DNA from: Quillaja saponaria | Lineage: Eukaryota; Streptophyta; Magnoliopsida; Fabales; Quillajaceae | DNA length: 64,000 bases | Assembly (NCBI GenBank): GCA_029379385.1 | Contig: CM055608.1 | Span: 24,240,350 to 24,304,349, forward strand | Direction: 5' to 3' | Translations under genes and position numbers: made by a program | Part shown: piece by piece, positions 23,051-35,900 of the stretch | Layout: the number at the start of each line of letters is the position of its first letter | Numbering within the stretch: position 1 is the stretch's first letter | The notes under the pieces: model-generated | Seen by the model: only the letters and a program-made list of their open reading frames with translations | Told to the model about the DNA's origin: nothing | Database searches by the model: none

Positions 23051-23536
23051 TGACAATTGCTGTTAAAGAACTTGGAAACGAGCTAACAAACGTTAGCGAG
23101 CATATAAGAGTAGTCAAGCGAGTAGATGGAGTGAGTGAGTAAGCGACCATATGAGAGGGCATGAAATATCTCTACCAGAAAATTCAACCTGGGTTTTGTC
23201 TTGGCCGGATTTTGAAAGCGAGCTTCGTGACATTTTCTTATTTATTGATAATATATAAATTATACATTGACAGTTAACCAAATATTAATTCATATGCCAA
23301 ATTAATAGTTAATTCAGACGACTTGATAAATAAATAAAAACTAAACGAAAGCAGCTTAGCTAGTGTTTATTCTTAAAAGATTCTACATACTTAATAACTG
23401 CATCTAAATACTCCTCCTTACAACAAACATGGGGAAACTAGTTCTCTTTAATCTATGAAAACGAACATCATATTGTTGAAGGAATCTGGCTGTACCACAT
23501 AAAAGAATTGAATAATTGGAAACACCTTATATTACT
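23051..23536. other. Intergenic, no identified gene
   Basis: AT-rich sequence between the duplicated block and the copia LTR. I see nothing recognisable in it. Confidence 0.4.
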
Positions 23537-25907
23537 TGAGTAAGAATTACAATATACAGTACACCTACTCATACAAATATAGGAGATAAAATCAACTTAA
23601 GCTAAGTGATATGCATTATTTTGAATACATAATCTTATCCTCAGATTTCAACAAAATTAGTTGCACAAGTGATTAGATAAGAGTTGTAACAAGATAATGA
23701 AACACTAGGGAGTTTTCCCTCCAATACGCCCCACAAGATAGGTGTGCAATGAGAAACGCCTATCTTGGACCTGAATGGTAGGAAATTGTCCTTGGATAAT
23801 GACATAGTTAACAGGTCTGCTAGTTGATCTTTAGATGAGACATGAACAACGCGAAGAAGAACTTTTGAAACTCAGTCACGCACAAAATGAAAATCAATGG
23901 CAATATGCTTCATCTTGGAGTGAAAAAGGGGATTTGCACAAACACAAATGGCACAAATGTTGTCACAAAGAAGTGTAGGAGCATTAGAAGTGTGGACACC
24001 AAGTCCAGATAATAAGGATTGAACCCATGCAATTTCAGAGGAAGCAGCTGCAAACCCGAACGTTGCTTACAAGAAGACCAAGAAATAAGATTACATCCCA
24101 AATATATTAGATAGGCTGTAGTGGAAGTTCTATCACCTTTATTTCCTGCCCAGTCAGCATCAGAAAAGGCATTGAGCTTACAAGACTTGTACGGTTGATT
24201 GGAAAACCAAAATGCATAGTCCCTTTCAGATAGGGAAGGACCCGTTTGAGAGCTGTCATATGACACTCAGATGGAGAGTGCATGAATTGTGCTAATTTGT
24301 TTATTGGGAAGGCAATGTCTGACCTTGTCATCAAGAGGTATTGCAATGCTCCAATAATTTTCCTCTACTCAGTAGCATCAACTGAAGGAGGGGTGGACAT
24401 CTCCTTAGCACCTGACATGTTGGTGCCTGTATGTGTAGGTAACACCTCAAAACCCAAAAAATAATTTAATTCACCAAGGTCCTTGAGAGAGAACTGTCGA
24501 GACAAAGCTTGAACAAATGTATTAAGAAAACATTGTTGCTCCCTGTTAAAATTAGATCATCAACATAGACAAGAAAATAGGCAGTGATATCATCACAAGA
24601 ATAAATGAAAAGAAAAGTATCTGCTTTGGACTGAACAAACCCAAAAATAACAACAAAAGAACCAAGAGCTTGATACCATGCTGTTGGAGCCTGTTTTAGC
24701 ACGTATATTGCCTTTTTTAACTTGCACACATGAGATAGAAGAGTAGAGTCTTTGAAGCCAGGGGTTGGGTTGGCTCATGTGTACCTCTTCTGACAAATTA
24801 CCATTTAAGAATGCATTGTTCACATCAAGTTATTTGAGTGGCCATTTTTTGGAAACGGCAAGGGATAGAACTACTCAGACTTTGATAGGCTTGATAACAA
24901 GACTAAATGTATCCTTGTAATCAAATCCAGGACGTTGGTGAAAACCTTTAGCCACTAGTCTGCCCATTTGCATCCAATGATATGTTAGGAGAATTGTGGG
25001 GAAACTAATTCCCATTCATGAGAGCAGAGAACTCTGTAGAAATTGCATGGCGCCAAAGAGGGTCTTTAAGAGCCTGTGAAACACAAGTTGGCTCTAGAGA
25101 AGAGGGAATAGGATGTTTACTGACATGATACAATCTCTTGGGTTTAAAGATATTGTTTTGAGACCTTGTGACCATTCGTGTAGGAACAGGAATAAAAGTA
25201 GGAGCGGAAGAAGATGGGACATGAGGAGGAGATGTAGATAAAGAGGGAGATGAATTAGTTACCTGGACCGTGGCATCACAAGGGCAACCCTCTTGAGCTT
25301 CCGTGAGCGGGGAGTTTGTTGTATTGGAAGACGAAGACTTTGGGTCAATATGTGAGTCATGGGTAGACGGTGGGATAGGTAGAGAATGGTTGGACTCTTG
25401 AATTGTTGTGGTGGGATTAGACTCTAATATAGGTGGAATGGAAGAAGAGTCTTGGAGTAGGATAGGATGTGTGGATTCTTGTAAAGTGGAGGTGGGGTTA
25501 GACGTACGCTGGTGCAGTTATAGAATTATTGTTTTTAAATTAGTAGGAATAGATAAAGGGATAGAAGTGGTAGTTGCCTCATTATAAGGAAGCCAAGAAG
25601 ATTGAGTTTTAATTGAACAAGGACTGTTTAAAACAAGGAAATTTTGTTTCATCAAATATAACTTGTCTAGAAATATAAGTTTTTCTTGTAATGGGATCAT
25701 AAAATTTTTAGGCACTTTGATGTAGAGAGAATTACAATATACAATACACCTATTTATATAAATACAGGAGATAAAATCAACTTAAGCTAAGTGATATACA
25801 TTATTTGAATACATAATCTTATCCTAAGATCACAACGAAATTAGTTGCACAAGTGATTAAATGAGAGTTGTAAAAATATTATGAAACACTAGGGAGTTTT
25901 CCCTCCA
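23537..25907 (-). mobile_element. Truncated Ty1/copia retrotransposon with two 187-bp LTRs
   Basis: Direct repeats 23537-23723 and 25721-25907 are both 187 bp and share AAAATCAACTTAAGCTAAGT and ACTAGGGAGTTTTCCCTCCA. On the minus strand each begins TGGAGGG and ends CA. The purine-rich TGTGGGGCG just before the left (3') LTR fits a polypurine tract. Coding relics run right to left: integrase end (25518-25715), reverse transcriptase with CKLKKAIYVLKQAP and YVDD (24466-24729), then RNase H with [18 protein letters not shown] (23910-24266). Gag, protease and the integrase core are missing, and the 5' LTR abuts the integrase end directly, so an internal deletion removed the 5' half. No 5-bp target duplication was found. 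Confidence 0.88.
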
Positions 25908-25974
25908 ATACCACACACCCTGCAAAAGATGAAACATATGGGAGGCATCACTTTGTTATTCTAGTAAAAAAAAA

Positions 25975-26320
25975 ATTATGTTATTTTAGTTGCACAAGTG
26001 ATGGTTTAGACTTTAGATTATCGATTAAAACGCATCTATGTTGTTACACAAGGATTATTATGCATGCATGTGCTATTAAAATTCAAGTCCATCGAGGTCA
26101 AGGTGCTTACCCATTTTTGTTGTAGATAGGGTGGGCGCACATGTACGCAGCCTTTTCCTTACATTTTGGGAAACAGCCTCTTTGCAAAAATGTAAGGCAA
26201 AGGCTGCGTACATGTGCGCCCACCCTCCCCTACCCCCGCAATAGCCGGGGAGCACTTAGTGCACCGGGTGAGCCCTTTTTATATTGTAGTAATTTGTGGT
26301 TGCATTATGTATAGTTTATA
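25975..26320. other. 3' flank of NLR1 with a near-perfect inverted repeat and SINE-like tail
   Basis: The stretch 25975-26125 matches the NLR2 flank at 44040-44165 (shared GGTTTAGACTTTAGATTAT and GCTTACC...TTTTTGTTG). Arms 26129-26167 and 26187-26225 (39 bp, one mismatch, loop 19) can form a long hairpin. The right arm continues into CCCCGCAATAGCCGGGGAGC and ACTTAGTGCACCGGGTGAGC with a T-rich end, which resembles the conserved 3' region of Au-type plant SINEs. The left arm looks like an inverted partial copy. Confidence 0.6.
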
Positions 26321-29300
26321 TCACTCAGTAAATGCTCTTGCAGCTTGGCCATCGTTTCCTTCCTTTGATACATCTCTTCTTCCTCTGATCAAATGTTGTA
26401 GTTTGGGACAATCACTTACATCAAACTTCTCTTTGGATGGCCATTCCTGGCTACAAGGCTCGTCGCAGAAGCTCTCCAGCTCTGGTAGACAACTTAGCAT
26501 GACACATTTTATGTTGGGAAAATATATCACTTTTGTATCATCTTCTCCATGTGCAATGACAGTCTTTAACATCTCGCACCTCTCAACTTGTATCCACTTA
26601 AACTTGGTGAGAAGTTTTGTTATGGATGGTAACATTATATACGTTAAATTGTTGCATTCCTCAACTCTTAGCTCTGTGAGATTTTGGAAACCCCTGTCTG
26701 GATGTTGAACTATCTTCCAAATGTGCTCCAACTTTTTCAAATCATTAAATATCACTTTACGAAGAGAATTAAGTGAGGGATCAAAATTATCTGAATGTTC
26801 GAGTTGAAATACAACTTCTAACGAGTCACATCCATTCAAGACAAGTTCTTCCATGTTCTGCAGCACCTTCTCTTTAGAATATGTGATGAAATTTGGAGTT
26901 GCAGAATCAAATGCCTTCAAATTTGGGCAACCCGATATACGGATTTCTCTCAAGGATGGCCAAAGGGGAGCATATGCGTGGTGGCTCAATGTCGAATGAC
27001 TTTGGTGATCCTCTTCTTTCTTGACAACTTCTTCTAGATTGAAGCAACTCCAAATTTCTAGTTTTTGCAAATTCACAAGAAATTTGGGTATGGAGGAGGA
27101 GAACAAATATTTTAACCTTTCACATATTCTTACCTCTAACAATCTAAGATTGTGGAAGCTAATCATTTCTCGTGGCTCTGCTGATCCCACAATTTTAAAT
27201 TTATGAAACAATTGCGTTCAACATTGCAGTTCTCGCAGTTTTCTTCAACTTGCAATATGACATCCAATAAATGGCATTCAAAAATTTTAAGCTCTTCCAG
27301 ATTTGGCATACATGACCATTTTTCATCCATAGCTTGCATTTTAGTGGAAGAGAAGGCATTATCGCTGACCATCAGTGTAGCCTGTAAAACCATTGCTTTA
27401 TATCAAACATAACCTAAATACCGAAATTCATTCAAAGAGAATGAGAGAATAAGAAGAAAAGGAAAATATTGGATTGATGTCTTTACGTAGACTGAAATAA
27501 TTGAAATACTATGAACTAATTATATATAAATAAATAGATGTACTCTACCTCATTGGATGTCGATGATGTTGATGTCGAGTTGGAAAGTGAATTAAATGAG
27601 ACACATTTACAACACCATCCAAGAAATCCCCGTGACTTCTGTTTGGAAGATGTTACTGGGTCAAAACAACCACCATGTCCAATTGAATCCGATGGAAACT
27701 CTTTGTTTGGCTTCAGGTTACGGTTTTGAACTATGGATGACCATGTCTTTAACTTAGCACAGCGCTGTACAGAAATTGATTTCACCCATGGCCATGTCAA
27801 GTTGCAGTTGTCTGGACATAAATTGACAAGACTTGGAAGATCATATAGATAACAATACTCCAACTTAGGAAACATATCAACTATGCCAGTCTCCATTTTG
27901 TTCTGATCTTTGTCTAAATCGAGTTCAACTGTAACAATTGTCTCCATCCTTTCATGCTTTTGTAATATCAATCTATTAAGCTGGGTCAGCAGTTTGGCAA
28001 TATGGGGAGTACATAAATATCTTAAAGAGTTATTGTTAAATAACCTTATCGATGTAAGATTGTAAAAACCCTGAATATTATTATGTGGGACGTCGCTCCA
28101 CAAATATACCAACTTCTGACATAACATTATTGATATTTCTTTCAATTGAGGCAACAATGGTAGAGATTCAACCTGCCCCTTACAATGTGATCCCTCAAAG
28201 TCAAATACCACTTCCAGTGAAGAGCACCAAACTAAACTTACTTTTTTCAATTTTGAAAGATGTTGCATCCAAGTGTATGTAAATAGCTTGACATTTGCCT
28301 GTACATATTTTGATCTGGAAATCTGATTATTATCATGAACCTCCATAATTTGTTCAACAATTTCATCTGGGGCGCTTACCTATAACAAAATGAGAAAGAA
28401 AGAAAACTAAGTAAATGTTAATTAATTATTCCTCAATAAAATAGCAGTATAGAAAAGGAAAAGAGATAATAAAAACGTACTTTGGTGAACGATTGACTGG
28501 ACTCTCCCTTCTTATCAGTGGCGTCAACTATGCCAATTAGGCAAGAAAGCCTTCTCAATTTTAATTCAACTAGATTGGAAAATGAAAATGCAATCTTCTC
28601 AGAAGCCACGAATGGTGAGAAGAAACTCTTGAACTTGCGACTTCCACTAACTTGAAGAGATCTTAGGCTATCAAAGCAATTTGAATCAACTGTTACACCA
28701 CTATCCATCAGGTACACTAGATCGTTGCAGTCCTTGATGGTAAGAGATTGTAAGTGTGGAAAATTCTCTCCCTCTAATAATTCATGAACATTGTTTTTCA
28801 AGTTGTTCACGCTCTGCAAGTTAAGAACATGAGATTTCCCATTAACTGCTGAATGGTAAAACTCTCCCTGATATATTTATAATCTGCTTCAATTCCTAAA
28901 TAGTTTCGACATGGAATTCCACTACCACTTTCGATTTTATCAAACCTTGATGGATTTCCTACATAAATAACAAACTTCACCAAATTTGGCAATGCCAAAT
29001 CCTTAGGTAAATGGTCAGCTTCCACAATAATTTCCAAGGCCTTAAGTTGGTGAGATATAGATCTCAGCTCAAAGAGTCTAGCGTAATATAGTTGACTTAT
29101 GACATACAACTCTTCTAATTGAGAGAAGGATGGATCAAAATCAAGGACATCGTATGAGATCATTGGGATTTGGTACTTGCAGTTTGTCAAATCCAGCAAT
29201 TTTAGATTGCATAGTTGTCCAATTGATCCTGGTGATTCACCGATAAGAGATCCACTAAAGCTTAGAATTTCGATCTTCTTCAGTGGCTTAATAATGGCGG

Positions 29301-31069
29301 AAACATTTGATAACTGACAATTCTCTAGCCGCAATGTGTGAAGATTGTGTAAAGGTTGGAAGTCAGATAGAATTTCCAAATTCTGCGCCAAACTTAAGAC
29401 CTTAAGACTAGTCATGCCTCGGAAAAAAGTATACTCACGTAATGCAGAATTCTCTCCATATCCATATCCAACATGTAAAAGCTTAAGCTTAGGACACTCT
29501 AAGCCAACAGGGCGCTCCTTCATCTTACCAAATTTGAGAGAGACTGCAATACTATCTTGCAAAATATCTTCCGGCGGCCACTTGTTTAATTGAACATCAC
29601 ATCTTATCAAAAACCCATGCTCTGCTCTAGATGCAATGGATTTAACAACATCACGTACAACATCATGCATCTTGATGCACTCCTCCTTGTTACTTTCCAA
29701 CAATAAGAAACATTCCTTGAGTTGGTCCACGATCGAATGCACTTCATTCCTTGCATTTACTAACACATCAATGACTTTGAACCATCCGAGTCCTATCCCA
29801 CATCTAAATATGTCTTCAATTGGAATGTCAAAATCTCCGGAAAATAAAGATGCAGAAAGCAAAAGGAATTCCTTGGCTTCCTTATTTTTCAAAAAATCGT
29901 AACTCAGTTCAATGCATTGTTGTATGGTTGGTAACGATGTTCCAGACTTGAGTTTTGCCAGAGCAGCTTCCCATGAATGCTTTGGTTTACCACGTAGTGC
30001 ATTTGCCACCGTCACAATTGCAAGTGGCAAGCGGCCGACTTTATCTGCAACATTTTTTGCAATTTGTTTGATGTCAGGCTGATTTATAGTATCACCTGCC
30101 ATCATTTGGAAGAGTTTCAAAGCTTCATTCTCCAGCAAATCCGAGATTGTGAAATTCTTTTGACTTCCCAATGCACGACATACATGTTCATTTCTGGAGG
30201 TTAGTAAATATTTGCACCCCTTTTGCTGCTCTATAGAAGGAAGTCCAATTGACTCAAAATCAAGTACTGACCATGCATCATCCAATATTATAAGAATCTT
30301 TTTATTTTGCATCGTCAGTCTCTGAAGTAACCGACCCGCTCGTCCTTGTACTGACTCCTCTTCAAATTTCAAACCTAGGCCGTCTGCAATTTGACCCTGA
30401 ATCTTCATAATATCTGGATTCTGGGACACAGCAGCCATTACAACTTCATCATATAACTTATCTGCTTCAACAATCTTGATCAACATCTTCACTAGAGAGG
30501 TTTTACCCACTCCACCCATCCCACATATGCTAATCATGTTGACTCTCTCATCCTTCAATGTTCTTAGTATTTCATTCATAGTTGACAATCTTGATTCAAA
30601 GCTCATGATGTCTTTTGTCACAAACCTGGAAGCTAACGAAGGTGCAGCTGTAGGATATGATATTATTTCAGTTTTGATCTCTTCTTTGAGCTTTACGATA
30701 TCTGTAGTCTTCTTCACAGCTTTTCTACTAATGGAATACCGAGTTTTGAGATTAGGACACCATCCCCCTAGACATTTCTTTTCCCTCGTCTTCATCTAAG
30801 CGGAATGTGTCGATTTCATTATCGATCTCATCCGCCTTAGAGAGCCATTGTTGCACATTAGCTGCAATTTCACTTACATTTCTTTTATCTGCATCTGCTC
30901 TTCCTTTCACTTCATTTTTCTTGCCTTTCAGCTTCTCATGCTCATCCCTTAGATTGCGAATGTTCTTGTCATACTCAAACATATACCTAAATTGTCTTTC
31001 AATTGGTTTCACCATTGATTCTCCAACTTTTGATACAAATCCTGTTCCAATTGCAGTAAGAAACTCCAT
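26321..31069 (-). pseudogene. NLR copy 1: CC-NB-ARC-LRR resistance gene (At4g27190-like), frameshifted
   Basis: This is an intracellular immune receptor of the coiled-coil NLR class. Inferred exons are 31069-28481, 28379-27549 and 27381-26321, with introns of 101 and 167 bp. The coiled-coil domain covers about residues 1-105. NB-ARC shows P-loop GMGGVGKTS, kinase-2 LIILDDAW, RNBS-B GCKYLLTSRN, RLPLAIV and MHDVVRDV, followed by a long LRR region that fills exons 2 and 3. Three frame breaks separate the open blocks: near 30796 (between the CC and NB domains, net -2 against NLR2), near 28830 (one base missing in GGGAAATCTC) and near 27195. There are no in-frame stops otherwise, so few changes separate it from an open gene and assembly indels are possible. 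As given it cannot make a full-length receptor. An internal ATG at 30795 could start a CC-less product of 662 residues. Confidence 0.88.
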
Positions 31070-31154
31070 CTTTTCTCTTTTTTTTCTTCTTCTTCTTGTT
31101 TCAAATCTGAATTAGAAAATGCAAACAATTATCAACAGTGCTTTAAAGAAAGAA

Positions 31155-31164
31155 GTATATATAG
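31155..31164 (-). promoter_or_regulatory. Candidate TATA box of NLR1
   Basis: CTATATATAC on the minus strand lies 86 bases before the NLR1 ATG. The same position before NLR2 (50212-50221) reads CTAGTAATAC, so the box is intact here and lost in the pseudogene copy. Confidence 0.45.
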
Positions 31165-31779
31165 GCGATATAGCATAATAGGGAGTTAACTGAAAGAAGG
31201 AAAGGTCCTTTTATGCTCACCTTTCTAATTTAAAACAAAAAACAAATAGTAAAGAGAATGCACATTGATGTTGAAGAAAATATAGTAAAATGAGTATTTT
31301 GTTCTATAACTTTTATTATTTTTTGGACTTTCAAATTGTAAAGAGAATGCAGATTAATGTTTAAATATCAAGTGTTAATATTTTTTTCTATTGTTAAATT
31401 AATGTACATTCTCTTAAGAATAGTCTAGAACTGATGTTAACTAGATGAATCCAGTCCATGTCGGCTACTCTAAATAATTAGGTAAGTTGTCTAGACTAAG
31501 GCGGTGAAGTTGTCCTCGACAACTGTATATGTCGGCTAACAAAAGGCCTCAAAGAGCCATTAGATAATTTTAGATAGTTAAAAGCGGGTAGTTAAGTCGG
31601 TAACTAAGCCTAATAATAGGCAACCAATGTAATGGATAATGCAAGCAAAAACTATGGTTCCAAAGCTCCTTGTACTCATTTCATACATCAATAAAAATAG
31701 TCCTTCTCCAAGTGTTGAACTTTAATAATTCCTCTCATACTAAGACACAACTACCTAAATATAATCAATTCAATCCTCT

Positions 31780-34700
31780 ACCAATTTTCTCCAACGAAAA
31801 CTATGACTATTGAAGTATTAAAATGAGAACAGAATTCATGTCTCAAGACTTGTACGTAGGATATTGTTTTCTAATATAATCAATTCAATCCTCTACCACC
31901 AACTAAAACTATGACTATTGAAGTATTAAAATGAGGACAGAATTCATGTCTCAAGACTTGTTAGTAGAATATTGTCCATTAAGGGATTACCAATAGAACT
32001 AATCTCTAACTAACTATCTCCAGGAAACAAAGAAGGCCATAAAGAAGCACACAAGCACTATATGTCATTTAACAGACTTTGACAGATAATATTTTTTTCA
32101 AGAATTATTAGAGTTACTGAGACAAAAGCAGTGTGGATATGTTGCTGGAAGAATTTCAAGGCATTGTTAAGATACTTGCTATTGAACTACAATCTCTAAG
32201 AAGGGATTTTGGAAATTAAGAAGGGATTTTAGAAATCTTAAAAAGAAAAGTTCTAAGACCTTGAAGTATTTTTACTCTATAAAAGGGTAGTTAATCAAAT
32301 GAGAGGCTATGAGATGATATTTCCAATGAAAAAGTAGTAGAAAATTTTAATTTCTAATACTGAAAAATTTGATCATATTGTTGTCACAATAGAGTAAACA
32401 ATGGATCTATTTACTAAATAATGGGCTCACCAGAAATTTTTAAAAATAGGCTGAGTAGGCATACTAAAGACCAATTGGAGAGTGCCTTTCAACCTAAAAC
32501 AAATATAAGGTCTCAGAGATATAAGTATAATGGAGGGGATTCAAGGGGAAAAAGTAGATGGAGGAGAAAAATATAAAAATCAAGGTGAAAGGAAGTTAAA
32601 ATACCCTCCATGTAAAATTTGTAAAAAGGATAACCACGTGAAGAAAAATGGATGGAATTTGAAAAACGGCAATGTCACCATTGCAAAACATTCTAGCATA
32701 TGGAGAAAGATTGTCGTAACAAAAACAATCATTCGAAGACTGATGTTACATGATTGATAGACAGTGCTTGAAGCAAGCACATGACTCCAAACGAAGATGT
32801 CCTCGGTAAGAAATTCATCAAAAATGTCCTCTTGATTCTCATTTTAGTGCACAAACTACTAACTGTACACCAAATGATTGAACACGACCATACTTTACTC
32901 TTTGAAAGAGATACTTGCACAATATATGTTAAATTGATATAAGATTGGAGATAGCCGAAGCCAAGATGAGAAATAGAAATTTTCTACTCCAACGGATGAA
33001 TATTTTAAATACAACCATAAAAGTTCAGATTTGTTATTTGTGGATGTGGCATAAAAGATTTGGACATTACAATTTTTCAAGGCTTAAGACTCTATCAAAA
33101 GAGTATGATGAGGGAATTTCCAAGCATAAATGAAGTGAAAGGCATTAGCGAAGGTTGAATGCTTGGAATACAACAAAGACAGTCGTTTCCTTCAATGAGC
33201 CAAGACATTTATTTCTCTTCATCGATGTTTATTCTAGAATGACATGGTTGTATTTTATGCGAGAAAGATCGAAAGTCTTCAAGGTATTTAGAAGAGTCAA
33301 GAATCTTGTGGAGAAACAAATTAGCCATAAAATCAAGATGTTGATGAGTGATAAAGGCACCAAATATATACCTCTAATGAATTCAAAAATTCTGTGAAGA
33401 TGAAAGAGTTGAGCATCAACTTACCATTGGATATGCTAGCTGCAGAACAAAACAGAGTTCTAGAAAGAAAAAAATAATAATAAATAAAAATAAACCATAA
33501 TGTAGATGGAAAGATCAATGCTCGTTGAGAAAGGCATTCCAATGGGTTGAAACAATATACACTACAGAATATCTACAAAACAGGTGTCCAACTTCAGTGG
33601 TAAAAGGTAAAAAGGTAAAACGCCAATTGAAGCTTTGAGTAGTAACAAACCTTCAAAAAAACACCTCAAAGTCTTCAGATGCATTTGCTATATCCATATT
33701 CCTCAAAAACAAACAAACAAACAAGTTTGGTGATAAAAATGAGAAAGGAATATTCATAGGCTATATATAAGACTCAATCAAAAGGCTATCAAGCCTACAA
33801 TTTGAAAACAAAGAAGCTGGCAATTAGTGACTTGGAGTTTGACGAAAATGCTTTTTAAAACTAGGATGAAGAAAAAGTGGAGAGGAAAAGTACCCTAAAA
33901 ACTACTTAGCAATCACCATCTCAAATACAACTCTTCTAGAGTCACTAAGATCTTCATCCTAAAATAGTTCTAGTTTGGAATTACTTCCAAGAAGAATGAG
34001 GTTGATTATTGAAATCTTTGAGACATGCAACTATACTGCCTTAAAGCCTAAGAGCTTCAAAGCAGCTTCCAAGAATGAAGTGTGGAGGCAAGCTATGGAA
34101 GAAGACTAAGGATGATCGAGAAAAATAAAACTTGGGAGCTCGTGGACATGCAGAAAGAAAAAGATATCATTGCAATTAATTGGATCTAAAAAAAGACCTT
34201 AACCCTGATGAATCAATTAAAAAACACAAGGCAATGTTGGTTGTTAAGGTTTCTCCCACCTTACAAGTATCAATTATAATAAACCTTTTGCTCTTATTGC
34301 ACAAATAGATATTATTCGAGCTTTGATTGCATTACCTGCAAAGCATAAATGTATAATTCATCAACTAGACGTCAAGTTTGGACTTCCGAATGTGGTGAAA
34401 GGTAAATAAGATAAAGTATACAAACTAAAGAAAGCTTCATATGGATTAAAGCTAGAACTGCGAGCTAATTGCTACAGCCACACTGATGGATATTTAACCA
34501 AGTTATTTACTCTCACACTTTCAAAGTTTCTCTATATGTGTTTGATCTTATCTACACAGGGAATAATTATAAGATAATTCAAGATTTCAAAGGAGGATAT
34601 GATGAAGACTTTTGAGATAACTGACTTGGGTCTGCTACACTATTTTCTCGGTATCGAAATAAGTCAAGGAAAATGAGAAATATTTATATAGAAAAAGAAG

Positions 34701-35560
34701 TATATATAGATTGTTAAAAAGTTCAAAATGAATGGTTGTAAGTCCTCATCTACTTTTCTCATTGCTAATGAAAAACTAAGAGGATGATTGATCTGATAAA
34801 GTGAATGCCTCTCGTTATAAAAGTCTTATTGGATGCCTATTATATCTAACTGCTATAAGGCCAAATATATAATGTTTACTACAAGCTTCTATCAAGATTC
34901 ATGCAAAACCCTAGTCAAATTCACTGTGGATCTGCACAAAGAATTCTATGGCATATACAAGGTACCAAAAACTATAGAATATGATAGAAGCCTACTAACG
35001 ACTCAAAACTACTTGAATATACAAAGTGATTAGGCTTGATCAATGGATGATTTAAAGAGTACATCAGGCTACGCTTTCACTCTGGGTTCTGGATTCTTCC
35101 CTTGGTCATCAAAAAAATAAGACTCAGTGGCACAACCATCAATGGAAGCATAATACGTAGCAATAACAGCTTTAACAAATCAAGCTATAAGGCTCCGAAG
35201 AATATTAAAAGGTATAGGGAGTAACGAAAAGACCCACTTGAGATCTTTTGTGAGAATAACTTCATCATTGGAAGCATAATACATAGCAATAACAGCTTCA
35301 ACAAATCAAGCTATAGGGCTCCGAAGAATATTAGAAGGTATAGGGAGTAACAAAAAGACCCAATTGAGATCTTTTATGACAATAACTCAACTATTGTTAT
35401 AATGAAAAATTTGTTATTTCACAGCAGAACAAAACACATAACAATCAAGTATCAAGCAATTCAGGAGGCTAGTCAAATAATGTAAAACGAATGAGCAACT
35501 TGCCGACATTTTCACCAAAACACTATCACAAGGAAAATTCATGTGATTAAAAAATTGCTT
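31780..35560 (+). pseudogene. Copia gag-pol relic
   Basis: Gag begins with PIFSNENYDY, a TGA where the family has Trp, then SIKMRTEF (31790-31870). A ~115-bp segment of this region is duplicated at 31873-31985. Zinc-knuckle sequence CKICKKDNHVKKN lies at 32610-32650 and a second, CHHC...HMEKDC, in another frame at about 32665-32715. The pre-integrase motif MWHKRFGHYNFSRL is at 33045-33085. The integrase core FIDVYSRMTWLYF is at 33215 onward. Reverse transcriptase has IHQLDVK (34355) and TDLGLLHYFLGIEIS (34620). RNase H has STSGYAFTLGS and SMEA*YVA. Within RNase H, 35143-35268 is tandemly repeated at 35269-35394 (period 126, in frame). It is too degraded to make protein. Confidence 0.85.
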
Positions 35561-35900
35561 TGAAGTATTGTAGAAAGTATATTAAGGATGAGTGTTAATT
35601 AATATACATTCTGTTAAGAATAGTCTAGAAGGATGCTTAACTACATATATCTAGTCCCATGTCAGTAGGGCTGGACACTAGCCGATCTCAAGCTTGTTCA
35701 TCTAAACTTGATTTGAGCTCAAGATATTTTTTGTTTGTTTGAGCTCAGCTCATGTTAAAAAAAATAATAAATAAATAAATAAAATTTGAATTCGGGATCA
35801 GCTTAACTCATGACTGTTTAAGTTCGACTCGGCTCGTGACTATTAGAGCTCATGAGGCATGTTCTTAAAATAAATATTTTTTTTCTTACTAAAATCAATT

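Noticed and set aside
28812..28840. A small intron instead of a frameshift in NLR1 (CTTAAC...TTGCAG before the next frame)
   Set aside because: An acceptor-like TTGCAG exists, but the aligned NLR2 sequence is continuous coding here and differs by one base, so an indel explains it better.
30476..31115. Plus-strand frames of about 100 codons opposite the NLR coiled-coil and NB regions (also 48356-48904 and 49396-49982)
   Set aside because: They are antisense shadows of the NLR coding strand, found in both paralogues only because the sense strand is conserved.
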